This document shows positions 43,489 through 52,638 of a DNA stretch of 64,000 nt, one piece after another. The stretch comes from Kineosporiaceae bacterium (GTDB lineage Bacteria > Actinomycetota > Actinomycetes > Actinomycetales > Kineosporiaceae). Location of the stretch: assembly GCA_016713225.1 (NCBI GenBank), contig JADJPO010000001.1:248001-312000 (forward strand). The letters are read 5' to 3'. A model generated the notes under the pieces. The model saw only the letters and a list, made by a program, of their open reading frames with translations, was not told where the DNA came from and searched no databases. Position 1 is the stretch's first letter; each line of letters starts with the position of its first letter. A program made the position numbers and the translations under genes.

Positions 43489-44319
43489 TCACGGAGTGAC
43501 GGCCATGGCGGCGAGGATGCGCCGGCCGAGCGGCTGGTCGCCCTCGATGACCACGGCGCCGGGCTCGGGTTCTCGGCGCCCACCGGCCAGCACCGCGAAG
43601 CTGGTGGCGTCCATCCGCAGGCGCACCGTGGGGTCCGGTGGGAGCTCGCGCACGGGCTCGCCTCGCCCCGATGCCGACACCGCGAAGGCGCGGGGCCGAT
43701 CGTCCCCGATCTCGACGATCAGCGTGGCTCCGGCCGGCGCCCCGGCACGCTTGCCGAGCACGAAACCGAGCGAGCGCGCCAGCAGCCCGATGGTGTGACG
43801 GGCGGCCGGGCTGTCGAGATTGCCAGGGCGGCCCAGCGCCCGGCGCAGATCCTGTTCGTGCATCCACACGTCGATCGGGCGGTTCTGCAACAGGGTCTGC
43901 CAGTCCCAGTCGAGACCGCCGAAGATCCGCTCGGGCCTCGCCGCGGCGTCCGTAGGCGGGTTGGCCGCCAGCTCGGCCCGGCGTCGCGCGGCGGCCTGGC
44001 GCAGCTCGGTGATCAGGTCGGCGGGGGTGCGATCACGCCGCGCGCGCACTCCGTGCTCGGTGTAGACCCCGGTCGGGTTCGTGGCGTGAGCCGGCGGTGG
44101 CTCGGCACTCGGGGGCTCCTCCGGCGCGCCGGCGAGCACCGCCTCGAGATGTGCCAGGTGGGCCACCACGTCGTGCACGTCCCAGCCCGGCAGGTCGGTG
44201 GGGCGGTGCCAATCCGCCGGGGACAGCTCGGCGTCCAACGCCTCCACCAGCCGGAGCAGGTCGTCGATGGCGCTCCACCAGATGTCGATGTAGCCGGCCA
44301 GGCGTTCGCGATCGTCCAT
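43489..44319 (-). CDS. Maleylpyruvate isomerase/DinB-like family protein
   Basis: 276 residues from ATG 44319. The helical bundle has DLPGWDVHDVVAHLAHLEAVL as its first metal-ligand segment, and QNRPIDVWMHEQDLRRALG as the second. The C-terminal domain (about 200-276) is the MDMPI-type region. Mycothiol-dependent isomerases have this architecture; the reaction here is unknown. The gene is divergent from the F420 oxidoreductase gene at 44427. Confidence 0.87.
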   Translation of the reverse strand: MDDRERLAGYIDIWWSAIDDLLRLVEALDAELSPADWHRPTDLPGWDVHDVVAHLAHLEAVLAGAPEEPPSAEPPPAHATNPTGVYTEHGVRARRDRTPADLITELRQAAARRRAELAANPPTDAAARPERIFGGLDWDWQTLLQNRPIDVWMHEQDLRRALGRPGNLDSPAARHTIGLLARSLGFVLGKRAGAPAGATLIVEIGDDRPRAFAVSASGRGEPVRELPPDPTVRLRMDATSFAVLAGGRREPEPGAVVIEGDQPLGRRILAAMAVTP

Positions 44320-44426
44320 GACCGCGAGCCTAGGCAGCTGCGCCCTCCTGGCGGAATGGCCGGCGGGACGAGACGTGCAACCATGCACTGCGCCGGATGG
44401 GGCGCCGTGCACAAGGAGGGCGTGAC

Positions 44427-45230
44427 ATGACCACCCGGGCCATCGAGACCACGGCGCCGATCCGCCTCGGATTCCAGGTGCAGCCACAGCACGCCGAGTA
44501 CGCCGCGATCCGGCGCGCCGTGGGCGAGGCCGAGGAGCTCGGGGTCGATGTGGTCTCGACCTGGGACCACTTCTACCCGCTGTTCGGTGACCCTGAGGGC
44601 AAGAGCTTCGAGTGCTGGACCATGCTCGCGGCCTTCGCCGAACAGACCTCACGCGTCGAGCTGACCGCTTTGGTCACCTGCAACTCCTATCGCAACCCCG
44701 AGCTGCTGGCCGACATGGCGCGCACCGTCGACCACATCAGCAACGGCCGACTGATCCTGGGCATCGGATCGGGCTGGTTCGAGAAGGACTACCTCGCCTA
44801 CGGCTACGAGTTCGGGACGGCGGGCAGCCGACTCGACGATCTGCGCGACGCCCTACCCCGGATCGAGCGACGCTGGGAGGCGTTGAACCCGAAGCCGGTT
44901 CGGCGCATTCCCATCCTGATCGGCGGAGGTGGTGAGAAGAAGACGCTGCGCCTGGTGGCCCGTCACGCCGACATCTGGCACAGCTTCTGCACCCCGGACG
45001 AGCTGCGGCACAAGCGATCCGTGCTCGCCGAGCACTGCGCCGCGGAAGGTCGCGACGTCGCCGACATCGAGATCTCGGTCGGGCTGAACCAGGGCCAGGC
45101 CCCGGACGACGTCGCCACCGGCCTGGTGCAGGCCGGCGCCACCTTCATCACGATCAGTGCGGGCGGTCCGGACTACGACACCACCAACCTGCGCCGCTGG
45201 ATCGCCTGGCGCGACGCGCAATCCCGCTGA
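44427..45230 (+). CDS. LLM-class F420-dependent oxidoreductase
   Basis: 267 residues from ATG 44427, after GGAGGGCGTGAC. TIM-barrel LLM marks: WDHFYPLFGD, LALVTCNSYRNPEL-type segment, LGIGSGWFEKDYLAYGY and PILIGGGGEKKTLRLVARHA. It is a second member of this family in the window, quite different in sequence from that at 677. Substrate unknown. It converges on the broken ltrA-like gene, only 4 bp between stops. Confidence 0.9.
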   Translation: MTTRAIETTAPIRLGFQVQPQHAEYAAIRRAVGEAEELGVDVVSTWDHFYPLFGDPEGKSFECWTMLAAFAEQTSRVELTALVTCNSYRNPELLADMARTVDHISNGRLILGIGSGWFEKDYLAYGYEFGTAGSRLDDLRDALPRIERRWEALNPKPVRRIPILIGGGGEKKTLRLVARHADIWHSFCTPDELRHKRSVLAEHCAAEGRDVADIEISVGLNQGQAPDDVATGLVQAGATFITISAGGPDYDTTNLRRWIAWRDAQSR

Positions 45231-45234
45231 GGCC

Positions 45235-46425
45235 TCAGCTCCGCTGCGTGGGCCACCAGACGTGCCGCGCCACGTCGCCGGTGAGCACCAGGCCCATCGC
45301 CAGCACCGACCACCCCATCGGCAGCCCGAGCGCTGCGATGGCCCACACCGCGGCGGCGACCACGGCGGGCGGCAGCAGGTCATGCAACCCGTTGCGCTCG
45401 TGGGCCGCTCGAATGAACCCGAGGAAGAGCACGAAGATGGCCAGGGCGGTCGCGAGCAGGAGTGACACCACCCGAGCGCTGGTGTGGGCCTCGTGCTGCG
45501 CGACATCCACGCCGGCGGCGAGGGTGGCCCCGACAGCGGCCGCCGAGGCGAAGATCGGCAGGTGGCCATAGCCGAAGATCCAGACGGTGCGGGGGTTGTC
45601 GACGATGTCGTGGTGTTCGCGCGCGAAGTACAACCACCACAGGGCGAACACCAGCAGCAGGCCACCCATCACCAGCGGCACCATGGGCCACCCGAACCCG
45701 TCGGGCGTCGAGATCACCCCCTGCACGGCCTGCACCGACGAGAGGATCACCTCACCCAGCACGATCAGGGTCAACAGGCCGTAGCGCTCCGCGATGTGGC
45801 GCGGGTGGAACGTACTGGATCCGCCGATGCTCTCGGCCACCACGGGGATCGCCAGCTCCAGGGCGACGCAGGCGAAGAACGTGATCACCAGCCAGTGGTC
45901 CGGCACACCCAGTCGGGCGACCCAGACCAGTTGTACCGCGGTGATGCCCACGGCATAGGTGAGGGCGGCGCGTCGTCCGGCGGGGTTGGCCGCAGCGGCG
46001 CGCAGCCACAAGCCGACCATGCCGAGTCGCATCACGGCGTACCCGAGGACGACGATCACGGATTGGCCGTCGGCGAAGATGTCCGGAACGCCCGCGGCGA
46101 GCATCAACGCCCCAGCCATGATCAACAAGCTGAGCAGTCGGAAGCCGACATCGTTGTTGTCGTAGGACGACGCGAACCACGTGTAGTTCATCCAGGCCCA
46201 CCAGATGGCGAATCAGGTCATGGTGTAGCCGACCAGGGTGTCGTAGTGGCCCTCGGTGATGCCGTGGTGAAGCTGTGCGGCGTTGCTCGCGATCGCCACC
46301 ACGAACACCAGGTCGAAGAGCAACTCGAGTGGGGTGGCCGTCCGCCCCTCCTCGTGCCGGTCGCGCGCCAGCAGCGGCCGCCGGAGGGGAACGTGGGTGA
46401 TGAGCTCGGCGGGCTCCCGTGTCAT
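45235..46425 (-). pseudogene. Low temperature requirement protein A-like gene with an internal TGA
   Basis: Two stretches lie in the same frame. From ATG 46425, ATPLELLFDLVFVVAIASN (the LtrA N-terminal motif) runs to GYTMT, then a TGA (46213-46215) interrupts it. Directly after it FAIWWAWMNYTWFASSYD resumes, typical of LtrA helix 2, and continues through about eight further hydrophobic segments to the stop at 45235. The TGA replaces one codon at a position where family members have a hydrophobic or Trp residue. No sign of selenocysteine use is known for this family, so nonsense mutation is likely; the downstream part could still be made from 46191. Confidence 0.85.
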
Positions 46426-46487
46426 GGCTGGAGTATGGCCCGTGGCCGAAGGCGCCGGCGGGAAGATCTCGGGTGAGACCGAGACCC

Positions 46488-46997
46488 TCAGCCCATGCTC
46501 TTCTGCCCGTCGATGCTCTCGCGCAGGATGTCGGCGTGCCCGGCGTGCTGGCTGGTCTCGCCGATCAGGTGCAGCAGCACCCGGCGGGCCGACCAACGGG
46601 CACCCGGCGGGAACCACGGGGCCTCGGGCAGGGGCTGGGCGGCGTCCAGGTCGGGCAGGGTGCGGACCAGTTCGTCGGTGCGCGCGGCCACCTTCTCGTA
46701 CTCGGCCAGAACGCCGTCGAGGGTCTCGTCGTCCAGGAGCTGGAACAGGTTGGTCCACTCGCTCCAGTCGGTGTTCGGGTCATTCGCGTTCGGAACGGCC
46801 ATCGCCGCCGGGCCGTCGAGGACGAACTCCATCCAGCGGCTCTCGGTCGCGGCCACGTGTTTGATCAACCCGCCCAGGCAGAGTTGGCTGACGGTCGGGC
46901 GCAACCGCGCCTGGTCGTCGGTGAGCCCCTGCACGGTGTGCCGCAGGAAGAACCGCTGCTTGCCGAGGGCCTCGATCAGGTCATCGCGTTCGCTCAT
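46488..46997 (-). CDS. DinB/DUF664-family protein
   Basis: 169 residues of the DinB-like helical bundle (DUF664 type): RFFLRHTVQGLTDDQAR, GGLIKHVAATESRWMEF (first His), and LHLIGETSQHAGHADILRES with the last two ligand histidines. These bind a metal and resemble mycothiol S-transferases. It is one of three DinB-type proteins in the window. The gene precedes the broken ltrA and is divergent from the ComB-GNAT gene. Confidence 0.9.
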   Translation of the reverse strand: MSERDDLIEALGKQRFFLRHTVQGLTDDQARLRPTVSQLCLGGLIKHVAATESRWMEFVLDGPAAMAVPNANDPNTDWSEWTNLFQLLDDETLDGVLAEYEKVAARTDELVRTLPDLDAAQPLPEAPWFPPGARWSARRVLLHLIGETSQHAGHADILRESIDGQKSMG

Positions 46998-47089
46998 AGT
47001 GCCTCTCTCGTCGTGGATGCGGCCACGCTAGTGCCCACTGCCGCCGGCTGCCCGCCCGCCGTCCCGGTGCCGGATGTCAGGCTGAGGGC

Positions 47090-48463
47090 ATGGCGACCAC
47101 CGATCGGTTCACCGATCAGACCGGCCATCGGATCCGATTCGAGTGGGGCCGGGCCGGGGCGTCGGCATTGGCCGATCAGGTGCGCGCCTGCGTCATCGTG
47201 GACGTGTTGAGCTTCAGCACTGCGGTGAGCGTGGCGGCCGACGCCGGAATCGTCGTCCACCCCTGGCCATGGCGTCTCGAGCCCGGGGCCACCGACGCCA
47301 CCGAGGCCGTGCGGGCGGCCCGGGCGCTCGGCGCCACGCCGGCCGCCCACCGTGACCGGGGACGGCTCGACCCGGCCGCCGTGACGCTGTCGCCGCAGTC
47401 CCTGCGCCGCAACGCAGCCAGCACCCGACGCGTGCTGTTGCCCTCGCCCAACGGCGCGACGATCAGCGCTGCGTTGGCCGATTACGGGGTCGACGTGCTC
47501 GCCGGGTGCCTGCGCAACCGCAGCGCGGTCGCTCGCCGGCTCGCCACCCTGTTGGACGCCGGCGAATCGATCGCGATACTCGCGGCCGGCGAGCGATGGC
47601 CGGACGGCACGCTGCGTCCCGCGGCCGAAGACCTGCTCGGCGCCGGCGCGATCCTGTCGGCGCTGGTCGAGGCCGGCCACGACGACCTGTCCCTCGAGGC
47701 ACGCCTGGCCGTGGCGTCCTGGCGGGAGGTGGCGGTGGGTAGGGCCGGGTTTGCCCCCCGAGACGCGGCACAACCCGGCCCGACCTGTCAGGCCTCGCTG
47801 CTACGGGCGGCGATCGGCGACTCGGCGAGTGGCCGGGAGCTGGCCGGTCGCGGGGATGCGCCGGACCTCGACATCGCCGCGGAGTGCGATGCGAGTTCGA
47901 TCGTGCCCCAGCTGGTCTCGGGTGCCTTCGTGCCGCACCACGATGGGGTGGTGATTCGCCCGGCAACGGCCGACGACGCCGAGCAGGTGGCCACGGTCTG
48001 GTTGCGCGCCTGGGAATCCGCGCTGGCGAGCGTACGTCGGGCGCACCCGGACGACGAGGTCCGCGGCTGGGTCCGCGACATCCTGCTACCGGGGGACCGG
48101 ACGTGGGTGGCCGAGTCCGCCGGCGATGCTCGGGCCCACGCCGGGGCCGTGGTCGGCCTGCTCACCACGCACGACGACTGGGTGCACCAGCTCTACGTCG
48201 ACCCGTCGGCGCAGGGCCGCGGCATCGGCTCCGCCCTGCTCGCCGTGGCCGGTGCCCGTCACCCGAATCGCCTCGAGTTGTGGACGTTCCAGGTCAACGC
48301 CGGCGCACGCAGGTTCTACGAGCGCCACGGCTTCACCGCCGTCGAGTTCACCGACGGTCAGGGCAACGAGGAGCGCGAGCCCGACGTCCGCTACCTCCGA
48401 CCTGCCGTGCCGCGGCGACAGCCCTACCGTGGCCCGGTGGACGATCAGGGAACGGCCTCGTGA
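47090..48463 (+). CDS. ComB-like phosphatase fused to a GNAT acetyltransferase
   Basis: 457 residues with two domains. About 15-285: the ComB (2-phosphosulfolactate phosphatase) fold: CVIVDVLSFSTAVSVA, LLPSPNGATISAAL, GVDVLAGCLRN, and WPDGTLRPAAEDLLGAGAIL. About 290-435: GNAT domain (VVIRPATADDAEQV, QLYVDPSAQGRGIGSALLAV, RRFYERHGF). ComB proteins in archaea serve coenzyme M synthesis; in bacteria the role is unclear. The fusion is unusual. It shares 4 bp with the next flavoprotein gene. Confidence 0.85.
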   Translation: MATTDRFTDQTGHRIRFEWGRAGASALADQVRACVIVDVLSFSTAVSVAADAGIVVHPWPWRLEPGATDATEAVRAARALGATPAAHRDRGRLDPAAVTLSPQSLRRNAASTRRVLLPSPNGATISAALADYGVDVLAGCLRNRSAVARRLATLLDAGESIAILAAGERWPDGTLRPAAEDLLGAGAILSALVEAGHDDLSLEARLAVASWREVAVGRAGFAPRDAAQPGPTCQASLLRAAIGDSASGRELAGRGDAPDLDIAAECDASSIVPQLVSGAFVPHHDGVVIRPATADDAEQVATVWLRAWESALASVRRAHPDDEVRGWVRDILLPGDRTWVAESAGDARAHAGAVVGLLTTHDDWVHQLYVDPSAQGRGIGSALLAVAGARHPNRLELWTFQVNAGARRFYERHGFTAVEFTDGQGNEEREPDVRYLRPAVPRRQPYRGPVDDQGTAS

Positions 48464-49503
48464 CCAGCCCACTGCGCCCGCGCCGGCGCATCGTGATCGT
48501 CGGGGCGGGCGTCGCCGGGCTGACCGCGGCACGCTCCCTGGCCGCCGACCACGAGGTGGTGGTGCTCGACAAGGGCCGCTACGCCGGCGGACGGCTGGCC
48601 ACCCGCAGCCTCGCTGACCCCGAGCAGCCGCCCGGATCGGGCCTCACCGCCGATCACGGGGCGCAGTTCATCACCACCCACACCGCCGAGTTCGCCGCGC
48701 TGGTCGCCCAGTGGCAGGCGCTGGGCCTGGTGATGCCCTGGTTCCACGGCCAGGTCGGCCCCGGGGGTTTGCCGGACGACACGAGCGCCGACGGGCACCC
48801 GCGCTATCGCGGCGTCCCCTCGATGCGCGCCCTCGCCGATCACCTGGCGGCCGGGCTCGACGTCCGGCTGCAGACCACGGTGAGGGCCATCTGGCACGAC
48901 GACGCCGGTTGGCGCATCGACACCGGCCCCGATGCGGCCGGTGGCCTGACCCACCACGCGGACGCCCTGATCCTCACCCCGCCGGTGCCGCAGTCCCTCG
49001 ACCTGCTGGTCGCGGGGGGCACCGAACTGGTGGCGGCCGACGAGGCCGCGTTGCGCGCCGTCCGATACGACCCGTGCCTGGCCCTGCTGGTGCCGTTGAC
49101 CGGCCCGTCGGGCCTGCCCGTGCCGGGCGCCATCGACCCGGCCACCGGGCCGATCGAGTGGCTGGCCGACAACCAGGTCAAGGGCACGTCCCCCGGCCCG
49201 GTGCTCACGATCCACGCCGACGCGCGGTACAGCGCCCAGGCGTGGCATGCCTCGATCGAGGACGTCGCCGCCGATCTGCTCGCCGCTGCCCAGCTGGCTC
49301 GCTACGGGGACGCCGAGCCATGGCCCGCACTGATGCAACTGCAGCGCTGGCGCTACGCCCGGCCCGTCGTGACGCATCCGGGACGATGCCTGCGGGCCAT
49401 GGGGACGCCGCCGCTGGTGTTCGCCGGGGACGGCTTCGGCGATGCCAAGGTCGAGGGCGCGATGCTGTCCGGCGTCGAGGCGGCGCGGCAGCTGCTGAGC
49501 TGA
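48460..49503 (+). CDS. FAD-dependent amine-oxidase/renalase-like protein
   Basis: 347 residues from GTG 48460, overlapping the upstream stop. The FAD-binding start is IVIVGAGVAGLTAARSL, with VVVLDKGRYAGGRLATR and DHGAQFITTH typical of the renalase-like branch. The end holds FAGDGFGDAKVEGAMLSGVE, the second FAD motif. Substrate is likely a reduced nicotinamide by-product or amine. Co-translation with the ComB-GNAT gene suggests a shared operon, but no pathway is clear. Confidence 0.88.
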   Translation: MTSPLRPRRRIVIVGAGVAGLTAARSLAADHEVVVLDKGRYAGGRLATRSLADPEQPPGSGLTADHGAQFITTHTAEFAALVAQWQALGLVMPWFHGQVGPGGLPDDTSADGHPRYRGVPSMRALADHLAAGLDVRLQTTVRAIWHDDAGWRIDTGPDAAGGLTHHADALILTPPVPQSLDLLVAGGTELVAADEAALRAVRYDPCLALLVPLTGPSGLPVPGAIDPATGPIEWLADNQVKGTSPGPVLTIHADARYSAQAWHASIEDVAADLLAAAQLARYGDAEPWPALMQLQRWRYARPVVTHPGRCLRAMGTPPLVFAGDGFGDAKVEGAMLSGVEAARQLLS

Positions 49504-49528
49504 TCGGCCATCCGTAGGATGGCCGACC

Positions 49529-51544
49529 GTGACCATGGACACTCCGCCCTCAGTCGTCCCGGAGCCGGCCCCGGCGGCCCCGGCCTCGGTGTCCGAGCGG
49601 TTCCGGCGCTGGTTCGTCGATGCTGCGGACGCCGACCCCGACGGGGGCTTCTACGAGAGCGAGCAGGAGGCCGCACAGCACCAGCACGTGCAGCCCTGGT
49701 TCCGGGTGATGTGCCTGACGGGTGTCGACTACTTCTCCACCCTGGGGTATCAACCCGGCATCGCGGCTCTGGCTGCCGGCGCGCTGGCGCCGATCGCGAC
49801 GGTGGTGCTGGTGCTGATCACCCTGTTCGGGGCGCTGCCGATGTACCGCCGGGTGGCCGGTGAGAGTCCCCACGGTGACGGCAGCCTGTCGATGCTCGAG
49901 CGGTTGCTGTCGTATTGGCCGAGCAAACTGTTGGTACTCACCCTGATCGGTTTCGTGGCAACGGGTTTCATCATCACCATCACCTTGTCGGCGGCCGATG
50001 CCAGCGCCCACATGATCGAGAATCCGCACCTGAAGTCGGCCCTGTCCGGTCACCAGGTGGCGGTCACGCTGGTGCTGTTGCTGGCGCTGGCGGCGGTGTT
50101 CCTGAAGGGATTCAAGGAGGCCATCGGTCTGGCGGTGATCCTGGTGATCGCCTATCTGGGACTGTCGGCCATCGTCATCGGCGACGGTCTGCAACGGGTG
50201 TTCGCGCACCCCGACCTGTTCGACGACTGGCAGGCGGCGATGCTGGTCGATCACTCCTCGCCGTTGGGCATCATCGGCGCCGCGCTGCTGGTCTTCCCCG
50301 CGCTGGCGCTGGGCCTGTCGGGTTTCGAGACCGGCGTGGTGGTGATGCCGCTGGTCAAGGGCGACGCCACGGACACCCGGGCCAACCCCATCGGGCGGAT
50401 TCGCAACGCCCGCAAGCTGCTCACCACTGCTGCAGCGATCATGAGCGTGATGCTGATCGGCTCGTCGCTGGTCACCACGTTGCTGATCCCCCGCGAGGCG
50501 TTCCTGGCCGCGGAGAACGGGGCGCCGGCCGGTGAGGCCAACGGACGTGCGCTGGCCTACCTCGCTCACGCCAACCTGGGGGAGACCTTCGGCACCGCCT
50601 ACGACATCGCGACCATCGGCATCCTGTGGTTCGCCGGGGCCTCGGCGATGGCCGGTCTGTTGAACATCGTGCCGCGGTACCTGCCGCGCTACGGCATGGC
50701 CCCGGACTGGGCTCGCTCGACCCGCCCGCTGGTCGTCGTGTTCAGCCTTGTCGCCATCCTGGTGACGCTCTTCTTCCAGGCCAACGTCGACGAGCAGGCG
50801 GGCGCCTACGCCACCGGGGTGTTGGCGTTGATGACCTCGGCGGCGGTCGCCGTGTTCCTGACCGAACTGCGACGGGGCCACCGCGGCACCGCCGCCTTCT
50901 TCGCCGTGGTCAGCCTGATCTTCATCTACACCAGCGTGGTCACGGTTGCGGAGCGCCCAGAGGGTCTGGTCATCGCCGCCGTGTTCGTCGTGATGATCCT
51001 CATCGTCAGTCTGATCTCGCGGGTCACCCGGAGCACCGAGCTGCGGGTTCCGCGGGTGGTGCCGGACGAGGCGGCCGAGGCGCTCCTGGTGGGTCTGGTG
51101 GACGGCGAGCAGCCGGTGCGCTTCATCGCCAACCGCCTCGATGCGGGGGACACCGAGGAATACCGCGAGAAGGCGCTCGAGGTGCGCGTCGACAACCACC
51201 TCACCCGGCGCCACAAGGTCACCTTCCTCGAGGTCGAGGTGACCGATGCCAGTGACTTCACCGCCCCGGTGCCGCTGACCGCGGTGACGGTCGGACGGCA
51301 CAAGATCCTGCGCGCGACCGGGGTCAGTGTGCCGAACGTGCTGGCCGCCGTCCTGCTCTACGTGCGTAACCGTTCGACCGAGCCGCCGCATGCCTACTTC
51401 GAGTGGAGCGAGCGTGATCCGGGAGCCAACGCCCTGCGCTTCCTGCTCGCGGGCGAGGGCGACATCCCCCCACTGACCCACGAGATCCTGCGCCGTGCCG
51501 AGCCCGATCCGGGACGTCGTCCGCAGGTGCACGTCGGCGGCTGA
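49529..51544 (+). CDS. APC-superfamily amino acid/K+ (KimA-like) transporter
   Basis: 671 residues from GTG 49529. Residues about 60-490 hold twelve hydrophobic segments of the APC fold: VMCLTGVDYFSTLGYQPGIA is the first family motif, then GFVATGFIITITLSAADASA, and FPALALGLSGFETGVVVMPL with the Gly-rich helix. The roughly 170-residue C-terminal cytoplasmic domain (about 500-671) resembles the KimA-type domain that binds c-di-AMP, though this is not certain. It probably imports K+ or amino acids. It lies 25 bp after the flavoprotein gene, and ends before a palindrome. Confidence 0.85.
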   Translation: MTMDTPPSVVPEPAPAAPASVSERFRRWFVDAADADPDGGFYESEQEAAQHQHVQPWFRVMCLTGVDYFSTLGYQPGIAALAAGALAPIATVVLVLITLFGALPMYRRVAGESPHGDGSLSMLERLLSYWPSKLLVLTLIGFVATGFIITITLSAADASAHMIENPHLKSALSGHQVAVTLVLLLALAAVFLKGFKEAIGLAVILVIAYLGLSAIVIGDGLQRVFAHPDLFDDWQAAMLVDHSSPLGIIGAALLVFPALALGLSGFETGVVVMPLVKGDATDTRANPIGRIRNARKLLTTAAAIMSVMLIGSSLVTTLLIPREAFLAAENGAPAGEANGRALAYLAHANLGETFGTAYDIATIGILWFAGASAMAGLLNIVPRYLPRYGMAPDWARSTRPLVVVFSLVAILVTLFFQANVDEQAGAYATGVLALMTSAAVAVFLTELRRGHRGTAAFFAVVSLIFIYTSVVTVAERPEGLVIAAVFVVMILIVSLISRVTRSTELRVPRVVPDEAAEALLVGLVDGEQPVRFIANRLDAGDTEEYREKALEVRVDNHLTRRHKVTFLEVEVTDASDFTAPVPLTAVTVGRHKILRATGVSVPNVLAAVLLYVRNRSTEPPHAYFEWSERDPGANALRFLLAGEGDIPPLTHEILRRAEPDPGRRPQVHVGG

Positions 51545-51548
51545 CTCG

Positions 51549-51599
51549 CCGTGATCATGCAATCCGTGCACAAAACGTGCACGGATTGCATGATCACGG
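51549..51599. terminator. Dispersed 47-bp palindrome, copy 2, as bidirectional terminator
   Basis: Arms 51549-51571 and 51577-51599 pair perfectly over 23 bp around AAAAC. The 47-bp core (51551-51597) is the reverse complement of 38842-38888. It lies between the convergent transporter and universal stress genes. Confidence 0.85.
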
Positions 51600-52484
51600 T
51601 CAGGGGACGACGATCACGGGCACCGGCGAGTACCGCAGGATGCGGGTGGCGGTCGAGCCCAGGAACACGCGTGAGACCAGGGACTGCGAGGTGCTCGAGC
51701 CGAGCACCAGGACGTCGCCCTCGGCCCAGCCGGGCTCTTCGATGGCGTTGCGCCAGGTCGTGGCCTCGGCGACCACCTGCTCGATCTCGCCTCGATGATC
51801 TGCGGGCAACTCGGCGATCGCCGCGTCCACCACGGCAGCGGCCTGCTGTCGCCAGGCGGCGATCACGCGTTCCTCGATGTGCAGACCCAGCTCGGGTGGG
51901 TACATCGTGCGAGTCCGGACGGCGAAGGTCACCACCCGCAGACGGGCGTTGGCACCCCGGGCCATCTCGGCCGCACTGCGCAGGACGGCGCCGGTCGACT
52001 CACTGCCGTCGACGGCCACGGTGATGCGCCGCATCGTCTGCCCTGAGTGACAGCGGTAGCCCCGTGGTGCGATCGCCACGGGTACGGGGCAACTGTGCAG
52101 CAGCCGGTCGGTCACGCTGCCCAGGGCGACGTGGCCCCAACTGCCGTCGGCCGAAGAGCCGGTGACCAGCATCCAGGCCTTGCTCCGTTCGGCGACCTCG
52201 ACCAGACCGGCCGGCGCAGACCGGGCAGTGACCACCTGGACATCCACCCCCGCGGTCACCGGGCCGAGGGCCTCGCGGGCACGGTCGAGCGCCGCGTGGG
52301 CCAGACTCTGCAGGTAGTCCTGGTAGTCGCGGTCGATCTCCACCATTCCGCCGATGCCCTGCCATCGGTCGGGGATGACACAGCAGATGAGCACCGGCTG
52401 GCCGGAGGAATCGCTCAGCAGACGGGCCAGCTCCAGCCCACCGCGGCCGCGGCCCTCTGGTCCGTAGGAGACCACGATGCTCAC
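51600..52484 (-). CDS. Universal stress protein with two UspA domains
   Basis: 294 residues from GTG 52484, preceded by AAGGGGGAT. Two tandem USP folds: residues about 1-145 (ending GHVALGSVTDRLLHSCPVPV) and about 150-294 (ITVAVDGSESTGAVLR, then SRVFLGSTATRILRYSPVPV). The ATP-binding G-x2-G-x9-G(S/T) pattern is present in both copies. These cytoplasmic proteins respond to hypoxia or other stress in actinobacteria. It is convergent with the transporter and divergent to nothing near. Confidence 0.9.
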   Translation of the reverse strand: MSIVVSYGPEGRGRGGLELARLLSDSSGQPVLICCVIPDRWQGIGGMVEIDRDYQDYLQSLAHAALDRAREALGPVTAGVDVQVVTARSAPAGLVEVAERSKAWMLVTGSSADGSWGHVALGSVTDRLLHSCPVPVAIAPRGYRCHSGQTMRRITVAVDGSESTGAVLRSAAEMARGANARLRVVTFAVRTRTMYPPELGLHIEERVIAAWRQQAAAVVDAAIAELPADHRGEIEQVVAEATTWRNAIEEPGWAEGDVLVLGSSTSQSLVSRVFLGSTATRILRYSPVPVIVVP

Positions 52485-52638
52485 TGTTCATCCCCCTTGG
52501 GGTACGGCTCGAGGTTGGAGCCCCCATTGGGCGCGAGACGTCATCGGAAAACGAGATATGAGTTGACCAGCGCCCTCAATCATGGGGGCCTGCCAGTGCG
52601 CCGCTGTGGAGAAGAGCTATTGCCAATAGGTCACGGCG

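Noticed and set aside
46210..46216. TGA in the LtrA-like gene as selenocysteine
   Set aside because: The LtrA family is not known to use selenocysteine and no structured element is evident after the codon. Nonsense mutation is simpler.
49550..51571. A 673-codon minus-strand frame opposite the KimA-like transporter
   Set aside because: It is Gln/His/Arg-rich shadow sequence of a clear membrane transporter.
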